Below the pieces are notes generated by a model that saw only the letters and a program-made list of their open reading frames with translations, was not told where the DNA came from and made no database searches. Source: Alligator mississippiensis (lineage: Eukaryota > Chordata > Crocodylia > Alligatoridae). Taken from it: DNA of 64,000 bases. Both the position numbers and the translations under genes were made by a program. Positions 11,923 through 24,427 of the stretch are shown one piece after another (the stretch's first letter is position 1; each line of letters opens with the position of its first letter). The stretch spans positions 55,129,526 to 55,193,525 of the forward strand of contig NC_081829.1 of the NCBI RefSeq assembly GCF_030867095.1. The letters run 5' to 3'.

Positions 11923-12409
11923 GGGTGTGTCTACACACACATTGAACACAGCTGAATAAATTCTGATGCAGTCCATGCCAGACTTTATTGCTCCCAGGCA
12001 CCATGTCTGAACATGCATCTGGACTGCACCACATTGAGCCAGGGTGGAGCGGCCCTGGCTGGCAGGGAGCCCCAGGAGTCAGCTTGCCAGCCCAGGGCTG
12101 CTCTGACCTGGGTCAATGTGCTGCAGAGGAGCTGGATGGGGTATGAGAGTGCTTCAGTGTGTGGCTAGCCAGCAGGCAGTCCCTGCACTGAAGCACCCTC
12201 ATGCCACAGCCAGCCCCATCAGCATCTACATGTATGTTGCAGTGGAATAAATAACTCCACTGTAGAATAGTACTTGTGTCTGGTAATACTCTTCTATGAC
12301 AGAGTTAATTAGTTTACTTGGTCCTAATAGCACAACACTTGCAGATGTTAGTGTTTTACTGCGGAGCTAATTAGTCAGTTCTGCAGGAAGCATCTTGTAT
12401 AGATGTGCC
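11923..12409. mobile_element. Probable decayed member of the GGGTGTGTCTACAC MITE family
   Basis: The left end is GGGTGTGTCTACACACACA; the right end in reverse complement is GGCACATCTATACAAGATGC, clearly related to the ends of 1320-2192. A target duplication is not recognisable (AAT on the left, TAG on the right). The interior has GC-rich hairpin-like sequence around AGCCCCAGGAGTC and CCAGCAGGCAG. Confidence 0.5.
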
Positions 12410-14326
12410 TAGTTTGTGCTATATACAAGTAGGTACAAAAGTGCTGCTTAAAAGTGTGTTTATGGAGTACCTGTGGTAAAATTTGCAGCAGTTTCAAATA
12501 AAGGTAAAATGCATGAATTTTGGATTAACTAATTCTGTGTGTGCCCATGGTAATTTGCCTTTCTGCAAATTATTACAGGCATGATTATTTTGAAGTCACT
12601 GTTTTCAAATTTGCTCCTCACTTCTATGTGCTCAGGAAGAGCAAGGTCTGACAGGAGCAGGGAAAGGGGCTGCAAGGGGAAAAAGTTAGTGGGGACAGAG
12701 GGCAAGGAGGCAACCTGACACCCCCACCCCATTTATTTTCCCTGCTGTAGAAGTGGGAGGGGGACAAATTCAAGGCAAACCTCCCATAGTTAGATCCTGT
12801 ACCTGGAAAATTATAACAAATATATACATTTTCCATATATAGAATCTGATTATTTCAGGGGGTTGTCTTATATTCAGGATTGTTCTATATTTCTACCATT
12901 CGCTTCAGGGTTACATCATTTTCTAGCTTTTAACTTTAGGTTATACATCAGAAATTAACTGCTTTCCCAAATTCTTTTCAAAGTTCTAACATTATTTATG
13001 GGCTTTCTCTCACCAGGTGAGTTCAGAAATATATGAGGTTTTCAGGGGAGGCCTGTACTTTAAAGTCTAAAATTTACATTGCATGGGTTGTTGCAGGCTC
13101 AGATGCATAAATTACCATTTTCTGGAGTTTTATCTTTTAATTTAAATATTTTATCATTTTTGCAAACTACTACAGCAATAATTGAGCATTTTTACATCTG
13201 AATCAATTAAATATACAGTAAGTGTAATAAATTGCCTTCTGTTAAAGAAAAAATTACCCTGGAGAACATAAATCTATTGACTACAAATTAGTGTTTTAAA
13301 GGCCCTGTTAAATAAATGAATATTTCTGTATCTGTCCAGAATTGTTGATACAAAGGAACAGCTTTATGTTAATGCGCTTTCAGTGTGGGGTATCTTTTGC
13401 TTGTGTTCTGTCTTTTGATCTTGGGGTTCATGTCCTCTCTGTGATCTTGCTGATTAAAGGATTGTTTTTCCTCAGTGCACTACTGTGTCTCATCTCTCAA
13501 TGCTGAAATTTTTCATAAGAGTTTATTGGTGAGCAAACAAATCTCCTGAAATAACATAAAGTATGAAAAAGTAGTTAAACTCACACAAGTACATTTAGTG
13601 CTGCCTCCATAATTTTTTTTACAGAACACCTGAAAACAATGGCAAGTCCTTAGGACCAAAAAATGCACATCCTTGTTGCAATGATGACTGAAAAACAGAT
13701 TGATCAGGACCACCTCACAATACTGTGGTGTGTTTTGGAATGTGTACAGTATTATGCATAACTGCTGTTAGGTTCTGGCTCAGTGGAGGCCTTTGTGGAA
13801 TAGTGATAACTAAATAGGACTCTGTGCCCTGTGCAGTCTACAGATAATTTACATCTCCTTATGTGAGCTCCTTTAGGTTTTTTAATAACTTCTCTGCCAG
13901 TTTTGATAGATTCTGAAATAATATCTGCACATAACTATACAAAAACAGTGTTGTAGTCCTGCTAATGTGCTTGCATTCTATGCTGAATGACTCACTGTGG
14001 AGGGTGAAAGGACAGTTTAGCCCATAATCAGTCAGATCTTGGACTTTGTTTATTCTATATATGTCACCAAAAAGCAATTATTCTTGGTCTCTACTAGACT
14101 GAAACAAGTGAACCACCAACTTGGAGATGAAAAGTTCTATATCTAAGCTTCTTAGCTGCCAGGCCAAACTGAGTAATATGCTGGCTAACTCCAACAGCTT
14201 ACAGTGGGCCCAACATGGATTGTTTGGAGAAAGGAGGACTTCCTAGGGACCACCACTCTTATGTGTGCGCTCAGTAATTTCCATCTCTTCACCGTTTTTA
14301 ATTAACTTGTATGCTGCTTAGTAATG

Positions 14327-14772
14327 CCATATTTTCTTGCATAAAACATACCGTCAAATAAGACACACACCATATTTTAGGAAGAGAAAATAAAGAAAAA
14401 ACTATTTTTTGCAGAGTCATGGCTGAATTCTGGCTGCACAGAGCAGGGACAGAGTCTACTCTTCAGTGTCACTCCCCCTCCCCTTTCTCCTCAGCCAAAA
14501 GCTAGAGGTTTAAGCCTGTCACAGGTAAGCTGCTCAGTTGAAAGCTGCTGCCAGTTCAACAATGGCTGTAAACCTCTATCTTTTGGCTGAGCAGCAGATT
14601 CTGCCTCTCCTTCATGGAGCCAGAGAGAGCCAGAGTATAGCGGCAGTCATTCCAGAAACTCCTTGCCTCCATTTCAGCATGGAAATCAGATTCCTTGCTT
14701 AAAACATGTACCCCCTTTTCAGATGACTCATTTTGTGGGGTTAAGTTGCATGTGGTATGTAGTAAATATGGT
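14327..14772. mobile_element. Probable MITE with internal hairpin
   Basis: Imperfect terminal inverted repeats: the left starts CCATATTTTCTTGCATAAAA and the reverse complement of the right starts CCATATTTACTACATACC. Near the middle, CAGCCAAAAGCTAGAGGTTT (from 14492) and AAACCTCTATCTTTTGGCTG (from 14570) are inverted copies differing at one base, so the centre folds into a stem. I could not identify a convincing target duplication, so limits are approximate. Confidence 0.5.
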
Positions 14773-15483
14773 GGTTTTTCTTCTGGTCATAAACATCTGT
14801 CTTTTGTGTTAGTCTTACTTTCAAAAGAGGTTGTAGCACCCTGTAGAAAGGAGATCAGATTTTCCTTTCTTGTTAGAGGTCTTAGGTTTCTTCCCGAACT
14901 GTTTGGCTGAGTTGACTTTTAGGCCAACCTTTCTCAAGGGCTTTAGAACCATCTTCACTGGTGAGGCACAACGTTCCAGATCAGTATTAAAAATCATATC
15001 ACCTATGCAGGCTGCCATATAAATCCATGTGGCTATAGAATCCAGTCCACCAGGCTGAAATGTGACTGCAGTTGCATGAAGACTCAGATACCTCCATGAG
15101 TTTGTAAATGTCCCAAGTAATAGATAGCCATTTACTCCCATAAATCTGGCATCACCAGGATCTGCCAGTATTTCTTTGTGAGGTCTAAGGATATTACAAA
15201 TTCAGGCCATCCCATTCAGTGTATAAATTCATCCACCATGGGTCCTGGGGTAGGCCTCAAATCTAGATAAAGTATTTAGTTTACAGAAATCCATACAGAA
15301 CCTTAGTGTGGAGGAATCATAAGAACTACTATTTACTGGGTCAGTATCCTTTGTCACACAGTGGTAGAGAGTGGATGCTGAAAGGGAGAGTGAGCAGGGT
15401 ATGACTAGAGTTTTTCCTCTGTTCCTCTCCCACTCTGCAGCCTCCAGGAATTATAAGGTCTAGGAAGTTCTAATTCAGAGTCT

Positions 15484-17050
15484 GTACTCCTAATTCCCAT
15501 GCTCAATAGCTACTGATGCCCCTTTCCTCTTAAGAATTTGTCCAATCCCTTTTTTAATCTGGTTAAACTGTCAGCCTCCACAACATCGTGTGGCATTGAG
15601 TTCCACACTTTAATTAAACACTGTCTGATAAAGAACTTCCTTTTGTTTGTTTTAAACTTACTATCTACTTACTAGTTTAATTTTATGACCCTTAGTTCTT
15701 ATACTGAGAGATGGAAAATAATACTTTTATCTTTACTTTCTCTGTACCATGCAGTATTTTGCAGGCCCTTATCATGTCCCCCCTCAAACATCTCTTCTGT
15801 AAACCAAATAGGTAGGGACGTACCAGATACATGATTTCACAGATTTATTGGAAATTGTATAATTGGCAGTCTCCCATGAAATAGACAGTTCCCCGTGAAA
15901 AAGTGTGGGGAACTAGCTATGTTCAAAGAGCTGGCAAAAAGCTGTTTCCTAGAAGGGCAGGGGGAGGGGGAAGGGAGCAAAGAGAAGAAAAAAGGCAGAC
16001 TGCCCATCTCCTGAAGGGGGGAAAGAGAGAGAGAAAGAGGTGGGAAAAGTTCCCATCTCTGTCTCCAGAAGGGGAGGTGGGGAGCAGGGAAAAGCCCACG
16101 GAAATTCCCCTTCTCCTGAAGGGGAAGTGTGGGGCGGGATGATAGCTGAAGTGGACCAAATCAGAGGCTGAGTCCCTGATGTATTGGTTTTCCTTTTTAA
16201 TAAAATGTATGGTTGGGGTTTTTTAAGTAGTTGTCTCCATTGCTTTATTTTAGCCAGGTAGCTAGCTTTACACTTCAATTGGGTACGGGGAACTGTTTAA
16301 TTGTCACACTTAAACTGTTTGTTTACTCAGTAATTATCACCCCCAGCCCCTTGAAGAGGGTGCTAATCATTGAATTAGCCAGGCAGCTCCAGCTAGGGCT
16401 TTCAACCAATGCCTGGGAGGGGTGGGACTTGCCGTGCCTCTCAGCCAATCGGAGGGGGGGGGCACTTTGCTCCACCTTCAAAATGGTAGCCCCGGCCATG
16501 ATAAAGCTGTGAAATCCAGGGCCCCAGCTGTGTTACATCCATGTAATTGGCCACCAGGCCCCATGAAATTGGTAGGTCCCTACAAATAGGCCTAGCCTCC
16601 TTAATTTCTCCTCATATGGAAGCTCCTCCAAAACACTAATAATCCTTGTTGCCCTTCTCTGTACCTTCTCTAGTTCTGCATCTTTTTTGGGATGTGGGGA
16701 CCAAAACTGGGCACAGTAGTCAAGGTATAGATGCATAATAAGATTTATAAAGGGGTATAATGATACTTCTGTTTGGTTTACAATTCTCGCCTTAATAATT
16801 CCTAACATTCTGTTTGCCTTTTGACAGCTGCTGACACTGAGCGGATGTGTTTAGCAAATTTCACAATGACTGTGCTAATGCAGAGCCCACCTTAGTGTAG
16901 GTGTAGTTTGGGTTATTTTTGCCCATGTGCATCACTTTACATTTGCCTACATTAAATTTCTTCTGTCGTTTAGTTGTGCATTCACTCAATAGTGCAAGAT
17001 CCTTTTGTAGCTGCTCAGAGTCCTCCTTGGTCTGTATCACTTTGAATAAC
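15484..17050 (-). mobile_element. Old CR1-superfamily LINE fragment, split by a hAT insertion
   Basis: Read on the minus strand, 17050 to 16591 encodes remnants KFNVGKCKVMHMGKNN, YCAQFWSPHPKKDAELEK, VQRRATRI and LPYEEKLRRLGLF. These are classic motifs of the C-terminal part of CR1/L2-type ORF2. The frame continues beyond the inserted element, at 15812 to 15484, with FFIRQCLIKVWNSMPHDVVE and KKGLDKF. Stops and frameshifts are frequent, so the copy is old. The interruption is the element at 15813-16582. Confidence 0.85.
15813..16582. mobile_element. 770-bp hAT-like non-autonomous element, perfect 8-bp TSD
   Basis: Direct repeats CAAATAGG at 15805-15812 and 16583-16590 flank termini TAGGGACGTACCA and, in reverse complement, TAGGGACCTACCA. 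The insertion splits the old LINE at 15484-17050; without it the LINE reading resumes. The 8-bp duplication and TIR type indicate a hAT transposase in trans. It is a larger relative of the element at 28359-28671. The open frames inside are not recognisable proteins. Confidence 0.92.
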
Positions 17051-17462
17051 TTTCAGTTTGAATAATTAATACTACAGAGCACAGAGCTATGTGCCACTGA
17101 CTGTGTGATGCCACTAACTATTTGATTCCACTGTTAAACCAGGTTCATCTTTTCTAGCTCTTCCTTTGCAAGGCCTTGCAACATTTTTATCATCATCTGC
17201 TTGTTCTCTCAGTCTTCCCAGGCAGTGTTTCTATGATGGAATATGAAATAAGTCAGATAACAGGTGATCACTGTTTTCTGCTCAGTTGATACCCCATTTG
17301 CATTGGTACATCTGATGTCTCAGTGGCTGTACAGGGTCCAGATTTATAGGGGTAAGACCCCTGAGAACAGTATTTCTAGTCTTGAAGAATCACTTGGAGA
17401 TTCTGGTGGGCCACATTCGAGAACAGTTTAAATCTTTCCTTTAGTTGTCACCATCTTAATTG

Positions 17463-17900
17463 TTTTATTGTCTTATTCCTTCCATCCTTTTCTTACAAAG
17501 TCCAGTATACCCTTTGGGTGTCGTCCCATACAACAGTCGGAATGGTGAGAAACCAGTAGATGCTTGGGAGACCTGTCTTGCAGTAGATGGGGGGTGGGGG
17601 GGATCATAGAAAATTAGGATTGGAAGAGACCTCAAGTGATTATTTAGTACAACCCCCTGCTCAAAGCAGGACCATCCCCAACTAGGAATCATTGTTTCTT
17701 TAAGGGGCATGGGTTCTAGAGGAGCTTGTCAGTACTCACCCAAGTGCTATTAGCTCATAGTCCAGGCAAGATTCACAGAAACTGCTGACATTTTTATATG
17801 GATGCTAGCTTCCCTAAAATGTGGCAACAGTTTTGGGTAAGGTGACACTGGTCTAAGCACTTTAGTTTCACTCTTATGTTGCTTATAACCACCAAAAGAT
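17463..17900 (-). pseudogene. Ty3/Gypsy retrotransposon integrase remnant
   Basis: Minus-strand translation near 17585-17470 reads QASTGFSPFRLLYGTTPKG, the conserved stretch near the end of the Gypsy integrase core (usual form STGFSPFELLYGR.PRG). Higher up, about 17850-17730, weak HHCC-like traces (FCESCLDYE) fit the integrase zinc-binding region. The core between them is largely missing and a CR1 tail sits at 17603-17695. No LTRs or reverse transcriptase could be located; the next kilobase upstream on the minus strand is too decayed to read. Confidence 0.6.
17603..17695 (-). mobile_element. CR1 LINE 3' tail inside the Gypsy remnant
   Basis: The CR1 3' end in minus orientation: ATCATAGAAAATTAGGATTG, GAAGAGACCTCAAGTGAT, then CAACCCCCTGCTCAAAGCAG. 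About 90 bp only; it interrupts the integrase remnant and is therefore younger than it. Confidence 0.85.
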
Positions 17901-19589
17901 GTCATTTGGGGTCTGTTCTAGCTTTAGCTTTGAATGCATGATTCTGGTGCTTGGGACCACTGTATCTGCTTCCTTAACAAGGTGAAGTTCTCCCTTCTTC
18001 TTAGCCCTTTGAGTTATGTTTTAGCCCATCCCTCATGCAAGAAAAAATCTCATACAGGTCCCTTTTCTTCAGCTTATGGCCAACGAGTATGATGTCTCAA
18101 TTATTCAAATCATATCACTGTCCATATTAACTACTCTATCAAGACACCTTTGCCCCGCTTTAGTGCCAAGGGGACTGATACTGGGCAATTCAGGCCTACC
18201 ATGATCCATTGCACCCTGACTCGGAGACCTGTGTAGCTATGAGGAGTGGCCAAACTGGTCTCACTTAAGTCTCAATACCCAGTTCCTTGGATCACTTCCT
18301 ACCTACTCCCAAAAGTCCTTTGCTTTTACCCCTTTCAGTTTACTTCATCCTTGGCAATATACCTCTGCCATCTCTGTTCTTTGGTATAGCCCGTTGCACA
18401 GGAACTCTTCCTTTACTGGGAGTTGTTCAAGCTTGATTTGAGTGCCTGGAAGTTCCTGTTTCATTGGATTCCTAGCCTGAACTAACTCTTTGTCTCTCAG
18501 TCTTTATAGCCTTAGGTCTGGCACAGTCAAATGTAGGAATAGGCAAGTCCTTAAATAGATCTCTGTTCATGTTTCACATAGGTCCTTGTTGCCTCTGGAT
18601 TCTAATTTTACTGTTAATACATGGGGTTTACTAGCTGCATCACATTCAACCATCATAACATCTACAAATGTGCGCATATTTTATGTGTTCTTAAATGTGT
18701 ATAATCTCAGTGGCTGTACTTTTATATTAAATAAAAGTATCAAATTCTGTTTAACATTACATCAAACGTATTTTTATTTAGCTCCTGTTGAAGCAATTGA
18801 GCACATTGCCAGATAATTAAGAATATCTACTGATAACCAAAAGCAGCGCAAAATTCTTTCCAGCAATTATGAGAAACAAGTTTTTCTTGATAATTATTTA
18901 TTGGACCAGCTGTATAGTTGGGAAAGATATTGGACAAGCTTCTGGGAACAAGGTCTGGGAAAGAAGCAACTACAGCCTAAGCTAAATATCCAGCAACTGG
19001 TGATTTAATTGTGGTTCTTCTTCCTGAGCTTAAATATATTTGTTTCTGCCTTGGTTTTACGGTAGTTTCCCTGCTTTATTATTCAAATCCCACTTTAATG
19101 ACTAGCATATTTTGCCATTTTTTAAGTTCCTAAATAAGTGCATCATTTGCTTAATGACTATCAAATTATTTTATTTTTATTTCTTTGAAGAGTTCTTTGA
19201 AAGAAAAGAGTTTATATGATTTTTAATAAATTGAAATATTAATCTAGATAAATAATCTCCATAATGTAGATACCCTAGGTATTCATTGGATTATGTGTTA
19301 ACATACTTTTGCATTCCTGGTATACGTAGACATGTAAGAATTTATTGAGAGAAAAGTGCTCCTATGTTTTGGTATTAATTCAGTTAGTTGAGCATTCCTC
19401 ATATGTATGGATCAGAGAAGGACAATTTCTGAGACCTATAACAATTCTCTGTGGGGCTACCATCTTGCCAGCGAGACAAAAATAAAGCAATTCCTAGGAA
19501 TGATCCAAAGTTTATCAAAGCCAATATGAGTCTTTTACTTCAATATACTTTGGGTTTAACTTAGTCATGTCCCACTTAACTGGACTCAC

Positions 19590-19815
19590 AGGCTAGATGA
19601 GTAGGGCAGAGCTGGTCTGCAGGCCAAAGCCCAAGTGCAGACTGCAGAGCTGCATCATCTGGTCCACGGGGCTGGAATTTGGCAGCAGCAGTATTAACTG
19701 CTGTGGGCTCCCAGAGCTGTGGCAGCCTCTGCTCTTCTCTCTGCCAGATTTCTAGCCCTGTAGGCAGCCATACAAGCCAGATGATACTGCTCCACAGGCC
19801 ATATCTTGGTTACTT
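19590..19815. repeat. Interspersed repeat, probably hAT-derived
   Basis: Blocks such as CAGAGCTGGTCTGCAGGCC and GCTCCACAGGCCATATC resemble the subterminal GGCCAGATCCAG / CAGGCTGGATCCGGCC sequence of the 37077-38769 family. No intact termini or target duplications were found; limits are approximate. Confidence 0.35.
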
Positions 19816-20633
19816 CAGGTTCCACTGATACAAGAACAAGCCCATTGAGGAGACTTCATGAGAGATCACAGTATATGAGGGGCCAAGATAACCTGTGATT
19901 AGAAAACTGATGTAAATTGAGCCAAATATGTCTCAAATGATTTGAAATTACATAGTATTTGGCAGCTAAAATTAAGACAAAACCAGCTCAGTTGCTGCTG
20001 CTCTTTAAAAATCGGATTTACCTGCAGAGAGACGCATTTAACTTGGTGAGCAATAATCTTAAATAATATATTTTATAATTCAAGAAGGTTTTGCTTTTGA
20101 CCTGATCTGGACAGCATCTGAAATAAACATTTCTTAGATCATAGTTTGGGATGAGTAGTAAATGGTGGTAGATCTATATTTAAGTGTTTATTTGATAAAA
20201 CAGTTTTTAACAGAAGGACAGATAATCTTCAGGCAAGTTTTTTCTGTTCTACACATCAGTAATGAATGGTCTGCAGTTAACTGATTAAGGCCCTCATTCA
20301 GGAAGATAAACAGGTTTATCCTGAGAGTCATAAATTGTATTCCAAATGACATGGTAATATAAGAATGATGTTGTAGCTGTGATGGTTCAGAAATTATGCA
20401 AGAGGCAAGAATTTCTTAGGGTGATAAGTTTTTATGCAATTGGTACAGTAAAAGATATCACCCTGAGAAATGCTCACCCCTCACATTCCAGATGACATAT
20501 ATTTATTAGTTTGAAAAATGCAGACATTATCTATATCTTCTAAACTATAGAATTATTCTGAAACATTACCACAATAGATATATTTTTAATAATTCAATAC
20601 AAAAATACTTATTTTGATATGTATTTTTTTTAG

Positions 20634-21760
20634 GGAACAAAACTGGTGCTTTGCAACCTGGAATAAAAATGGGGAGTTCAGATCACCTTTATGCCATGAA
20701 AAATGCTTCAAACACTACTATACTGAAACAATATACTGCTTCTTCCCCTTTTAAGGTGGATAGTTTACACCCTTATTCAGCATTAACACACAAGCCTAAT
20801 ATAACAACAGTGGCTAATATTCAACCAGATTTTTCAGTTCCCTACGGGTATTTTGAATGCAGTAGTAAGCAACCTCATGTGACACCTTATATTAATTGTA
20901 AGAACTTTGATGTATCAGTCAAAGATTATACTGGAATTCTGCTGAATGATAAAATGAATGGTGTGCTGCCAATTCTTCCAGAAGTCACTGTTTCAGACCA
21001 TGTAACCCATAAAGACCCCCTGCACAGCATACTTGAACAGCAGCCGGACAACAAGCAAAACTGTCTGCCTCAGTTAGAAAACTCTCCCTCTTCAGAGTTG
21101 ATCAGCTCTTGCGATTTGTCAGTAAATTCTCCAGCAAAGGACATAATAAAAAAGGAAGCTAATTGTTCTCATGAATGTCCAAAGGAAAAAGGTGGATCTG
21201 ATCAAGAACAGATATGTGATTTTGAAGCGATTGATGAAAAGCAAAACAATGGGCTAGGAGAACCAACAGATTCTGAAGAAAAAACTGAGGAACTGTGGTC
21301 AGACAGCGAGCACAATTTTTTGGATGATGACATTGGTGGTGTTGCTGTGGCACCTTCTCATGGTTCTATTTTAATTGAATGTGCAAGACGTGAACTCCAC
21401 GCCACTACACCAATTAAAAAACCAAACCGCAATCATCCCACACGGATCTCCTTAGTTTTCTATCAGCATAAAAATTTAAATGAGCCAAAACATGGATTAG
21501 CTATGTGGGAAGCAAAGATGGCTGAGAGGGCAAAAGAGAAGGAAAAAGAAGCAGAAAAATTAGGGACTGAAAATGCTGAACTAAACTCTAACAGCAGGAA
21601 AACAAAGCAAACCAGTGAAACTAGAGAGATTTTCTATGAAGAAAATGAGTTCAACCAAATTCCATCACGCAGAGCATTAACAGTAACTAAAGATAATATA
21701 ATAACAGTGTCGTCTTACGCCCTCACTCGAGTTGCAGGGCCTTATAATCATTGGGCATAG
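20634..21760 (+). CDS. TET1: TET1 last coding exon: low-complexity insert and end of the dioxygenase core
   Basis: Starts after a T-rich tract ending TTTTAG and completes the split codon of the preceding exon (G|GG). Its first ~210 codons are a polar, low-complexity segment, matching the variable insert inside the TET catalytic fold. From [20 protein letters not shown] the sequence is strongly conserved: [19 protein letters not shown] contains the third Fe(II) ligand, the His codon at 21398-21400, equivalent to human TET2 H1881. [16 protein letters not shown] contains the 2-oxoglutarate-binding Arg at 21443-21445, equivalent to R1896. A charged helix [19 protein letters not shown] follows. 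The end [13 protein letters not shown] is the TET1 type of C-terminus (human TET1 ends GPYNHWV as I recall; TET2 ends differently). The stop is TAG at 21758. The reading frame is intact and the key residues are present, so the enzyme is probably functional. Confidence 0.95.
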
Positions 21761-24060
21761 GTTTCGTAGCAAATGCCTTGCCTTGGTGCAGTGTTATACA
21801 ATATTTCTTTAAGGTGCTGTTAAAGAACAAGTCTTATGTAGTTTACTATTTGTTCATCTCAACCATTTTAAGGCTGAGGTAAAAATGGGGATTTTTCTTA
21901 AACTGTGACTTTAACATTTGGTGGTGCTTGAGCACATTTTAAGCAAAAAAAGTTGTATAGTTTTAATACATTCTAAAATTATTTGGGTTAGATTATTAAC
22001 CTTGATTGACTCATTCAATTTATTACCTTTAGGAATTTATATTTTGGTGCTTTAAATCAAGTCTGTTTACTACAAAAGAAATCATTTGTAGGGATTTTAA
22101 CAGGTTCACATTTTATGATATAAAATCAAAGTTATACACTGATAGCTCTACACAGCTCTTGGTGCTTGACCACATCAAACAGTTAAGATAATAAGCTGAA
22201 TTATTACTTCATGGTGCCATTGCTCTAACAACTTCCAATCATTGCTATAAAATCCAAATGACAAATATTTTAAAAGAACTAATGGAAGAATGCTGTCTGC
22301 ATAGATTTATCGTTACATAAATATGAAGGTATCCATAGTGATGGCTGGAAGTTGTTTGTAAGCTGTAAATATATATTTAAAAGCACTTTCTATTTTTAAA
22401 ATTAACTTGAAATAGTATAGTATAAGGATCATATTGTCTAAGGTTTGTGCATACTCTACAGAAGAAATCATTTTATTCTTACTGTGTAGAGTTCCATAGT
22501 GTTACAACTGCAATATATATGCTAATAGCATATGTGATTGTTTTTAGGCTTGCCCTTTTTCATTGAAAATTTTATGTTCCGTATACACATAAAAGTAATA
22601 AAATGCAGAAGCATTTAATTATTTACAAATATGAAATTAAGAAACATCTTGTCAATATGTGTGTTGCTATTGGGAATTATGTAATGAATGTTATTTGTTG
22701 TTTTTTGAAGACAGATTTTATTATGATTTATTTGAGCAATAAGCGCAAATGTCTCATTCATCTGGAGCATTGCAAGTTTTATGATCCAACCAAATGTTCC
22801 TAATGCCTCAGGGGTAGGATTGTTTTGGGATAAAAAAAAAAACCCCCTAGAGTTGCCTTATTCTGTTCTGAAAAAAAAATACATGTGGGGAAAAATAAGT
22901 CAGCATTGGAAGATTAAAACAATATTCTAATATCAAATGTGTAACAGAAAATTTTAGTTGGTAATACCCTTCCAGAATGTTCACCAGCCACTAGGAACGC
23001 TTCCTCATTTCAAATATTTTTTCAAAGAATGTCTTGTTTTATTTTGAACACTGATCCATACATTTCATATGGAATTGTATTAAATACAAACATTTGAATT
23101 CATGTTCTCCATTTCAGTTGGAAAAGTGACATATGACAAATGAATACAGTTATATTTTGTTAAAGAAGAGGAAAAGCAGACACTCCATTCATTAAGTACT
23201 GTAGCATCTGACCCGTCTCTTTCCAGTTCTCCTTTTCTCATTTCTTTTTGCAGTTTATTATTCAACTTATTTATTATTCATCTTATTACCAAACAAAAAA
23301 CTTAGCTAAGTGAGGTCCTCAACCTGCAGCTGTTATTTATGAAAGCAGTTCTTACTTTAGCAGTCACACTGCAGTCAGTGAGACTACTCAAGTAAGGACT
23401 ACTCTTGGGAATAAGAGTTGTGGGTTTATGTCTTGGCAGTGAAGCTCCACATTTATCATGCCTGTGAATTCTCACAGAATATATAACCACACAGGTTATG
23501 TAACTGAGATTAAGTTTTTTCCAATGAAAATGTATACCAGTAATATACTTGATATTATAATGTATTGGTGCTGTAATAAAATTAATCTGAAATGTCTAGA
23601 TCCATTTTATCTAAAACCTAGACAAGGTGCTTTTTTCTCAAAAAGTTCTACCATAATTGTTATATTTACAGTTTTGGTGCAAAACATATGTGAATTTTAT
23701 TTTTTATAGACAGTGCTAACTAAGGTCCTGATCTAGTGAGCAGTTATACATGGGAGTAGTTTAGTGAGTTCAGTTTGACTGCTCTTTGATGCACATTTAT
23801 ACACCTGCAGCATCTGCTGGATTAAGGCCTAAAGTTGCAATCACTGTGTAATGACCTTGGGTGCAACCCTGCAGTCCTCATGCAAACAGCTTATTGAAAT
23901 TAAGAATTTTGGTGGCACACGGACAGCAGAATTGGACCCATTCTTTGTATCTTACCTATTTTAATTTAAACTTGTAAAAAACCCATATGCTGCAAATTTT
24001 AGTTCAAAGCTTGTTATTTGTTCAAATAGAGGATATGAAGGGATTGTAAATAAAACAAAG
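21761..24060 (+). other. TET1: TET1 3'UTR (approximate end)
   Basis: AT-rich, without long open frames. AATAAA signals occur at 22597, 23575 and 24049; the last would give a 3'UTR of about 2.3 kb, similar to what I recall for mammalian TET1. Four TGGTGCT heptamers (21922, 22045, 22160, 23566) match the miR-29 seed target, a known regulator of TET mRNAs. Which poly(A) site is used cannot be told from sequence alone. No repeats are inserted before 24428, consistent with constraint over this interval. Confidence 0.7.
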
Positions 24061-24427
24061 TCAATATTATGCCGTCATTTTGTATCAGCAGTTTTCTGCT
24101 TCTTGAAATGTAAAATACAGTATACGTTAAATCATTATGGTATTTTTGTGTGCCTTAGATATCCATTTTAAAACTTGTATATTTTTGGTGAGCCTAAGAT
24201 ATAATAAAATTACAGCTGTACATACAGTAAGTAGTACTGTAAGCTGCTGTAGCTGCTCCAATAATATATTTGTTATACGAGTACCCTTGTCTAACATAAT
24301 GGTAAATTATCTACTGGAAAGATTTTTTTGTTAATTGTATCATTGATAGCTTCACCATTATTTCACAATGCCATATGCATATATAGTGCATAATGAAAAA
24401 ATCCTGTAAAAATCAGTAACTCTAGCG

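Larger units (their letters stand above)
2716..20633 (+). other. TET1: TET1 final intron (17.9 kb)
   Basis: Bounded by a consensus donor GTAAGT at 2716 and an acceptor, a T-run ending TTTTAG, at 20631-20633. It is packed with transposon remnants listed separately. I see no further exon of TET1 or of another host gene inside it. Parts without an assigned repeat (about 3.5-5.0, 5.7-6.5, 6.7-7.6, 9.3-10.3, 12.4-14.3, 14.8-15.4 and 18.0-20.6 kb) are AT-rich with no coding signal I trust. Confidence 0.88.
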
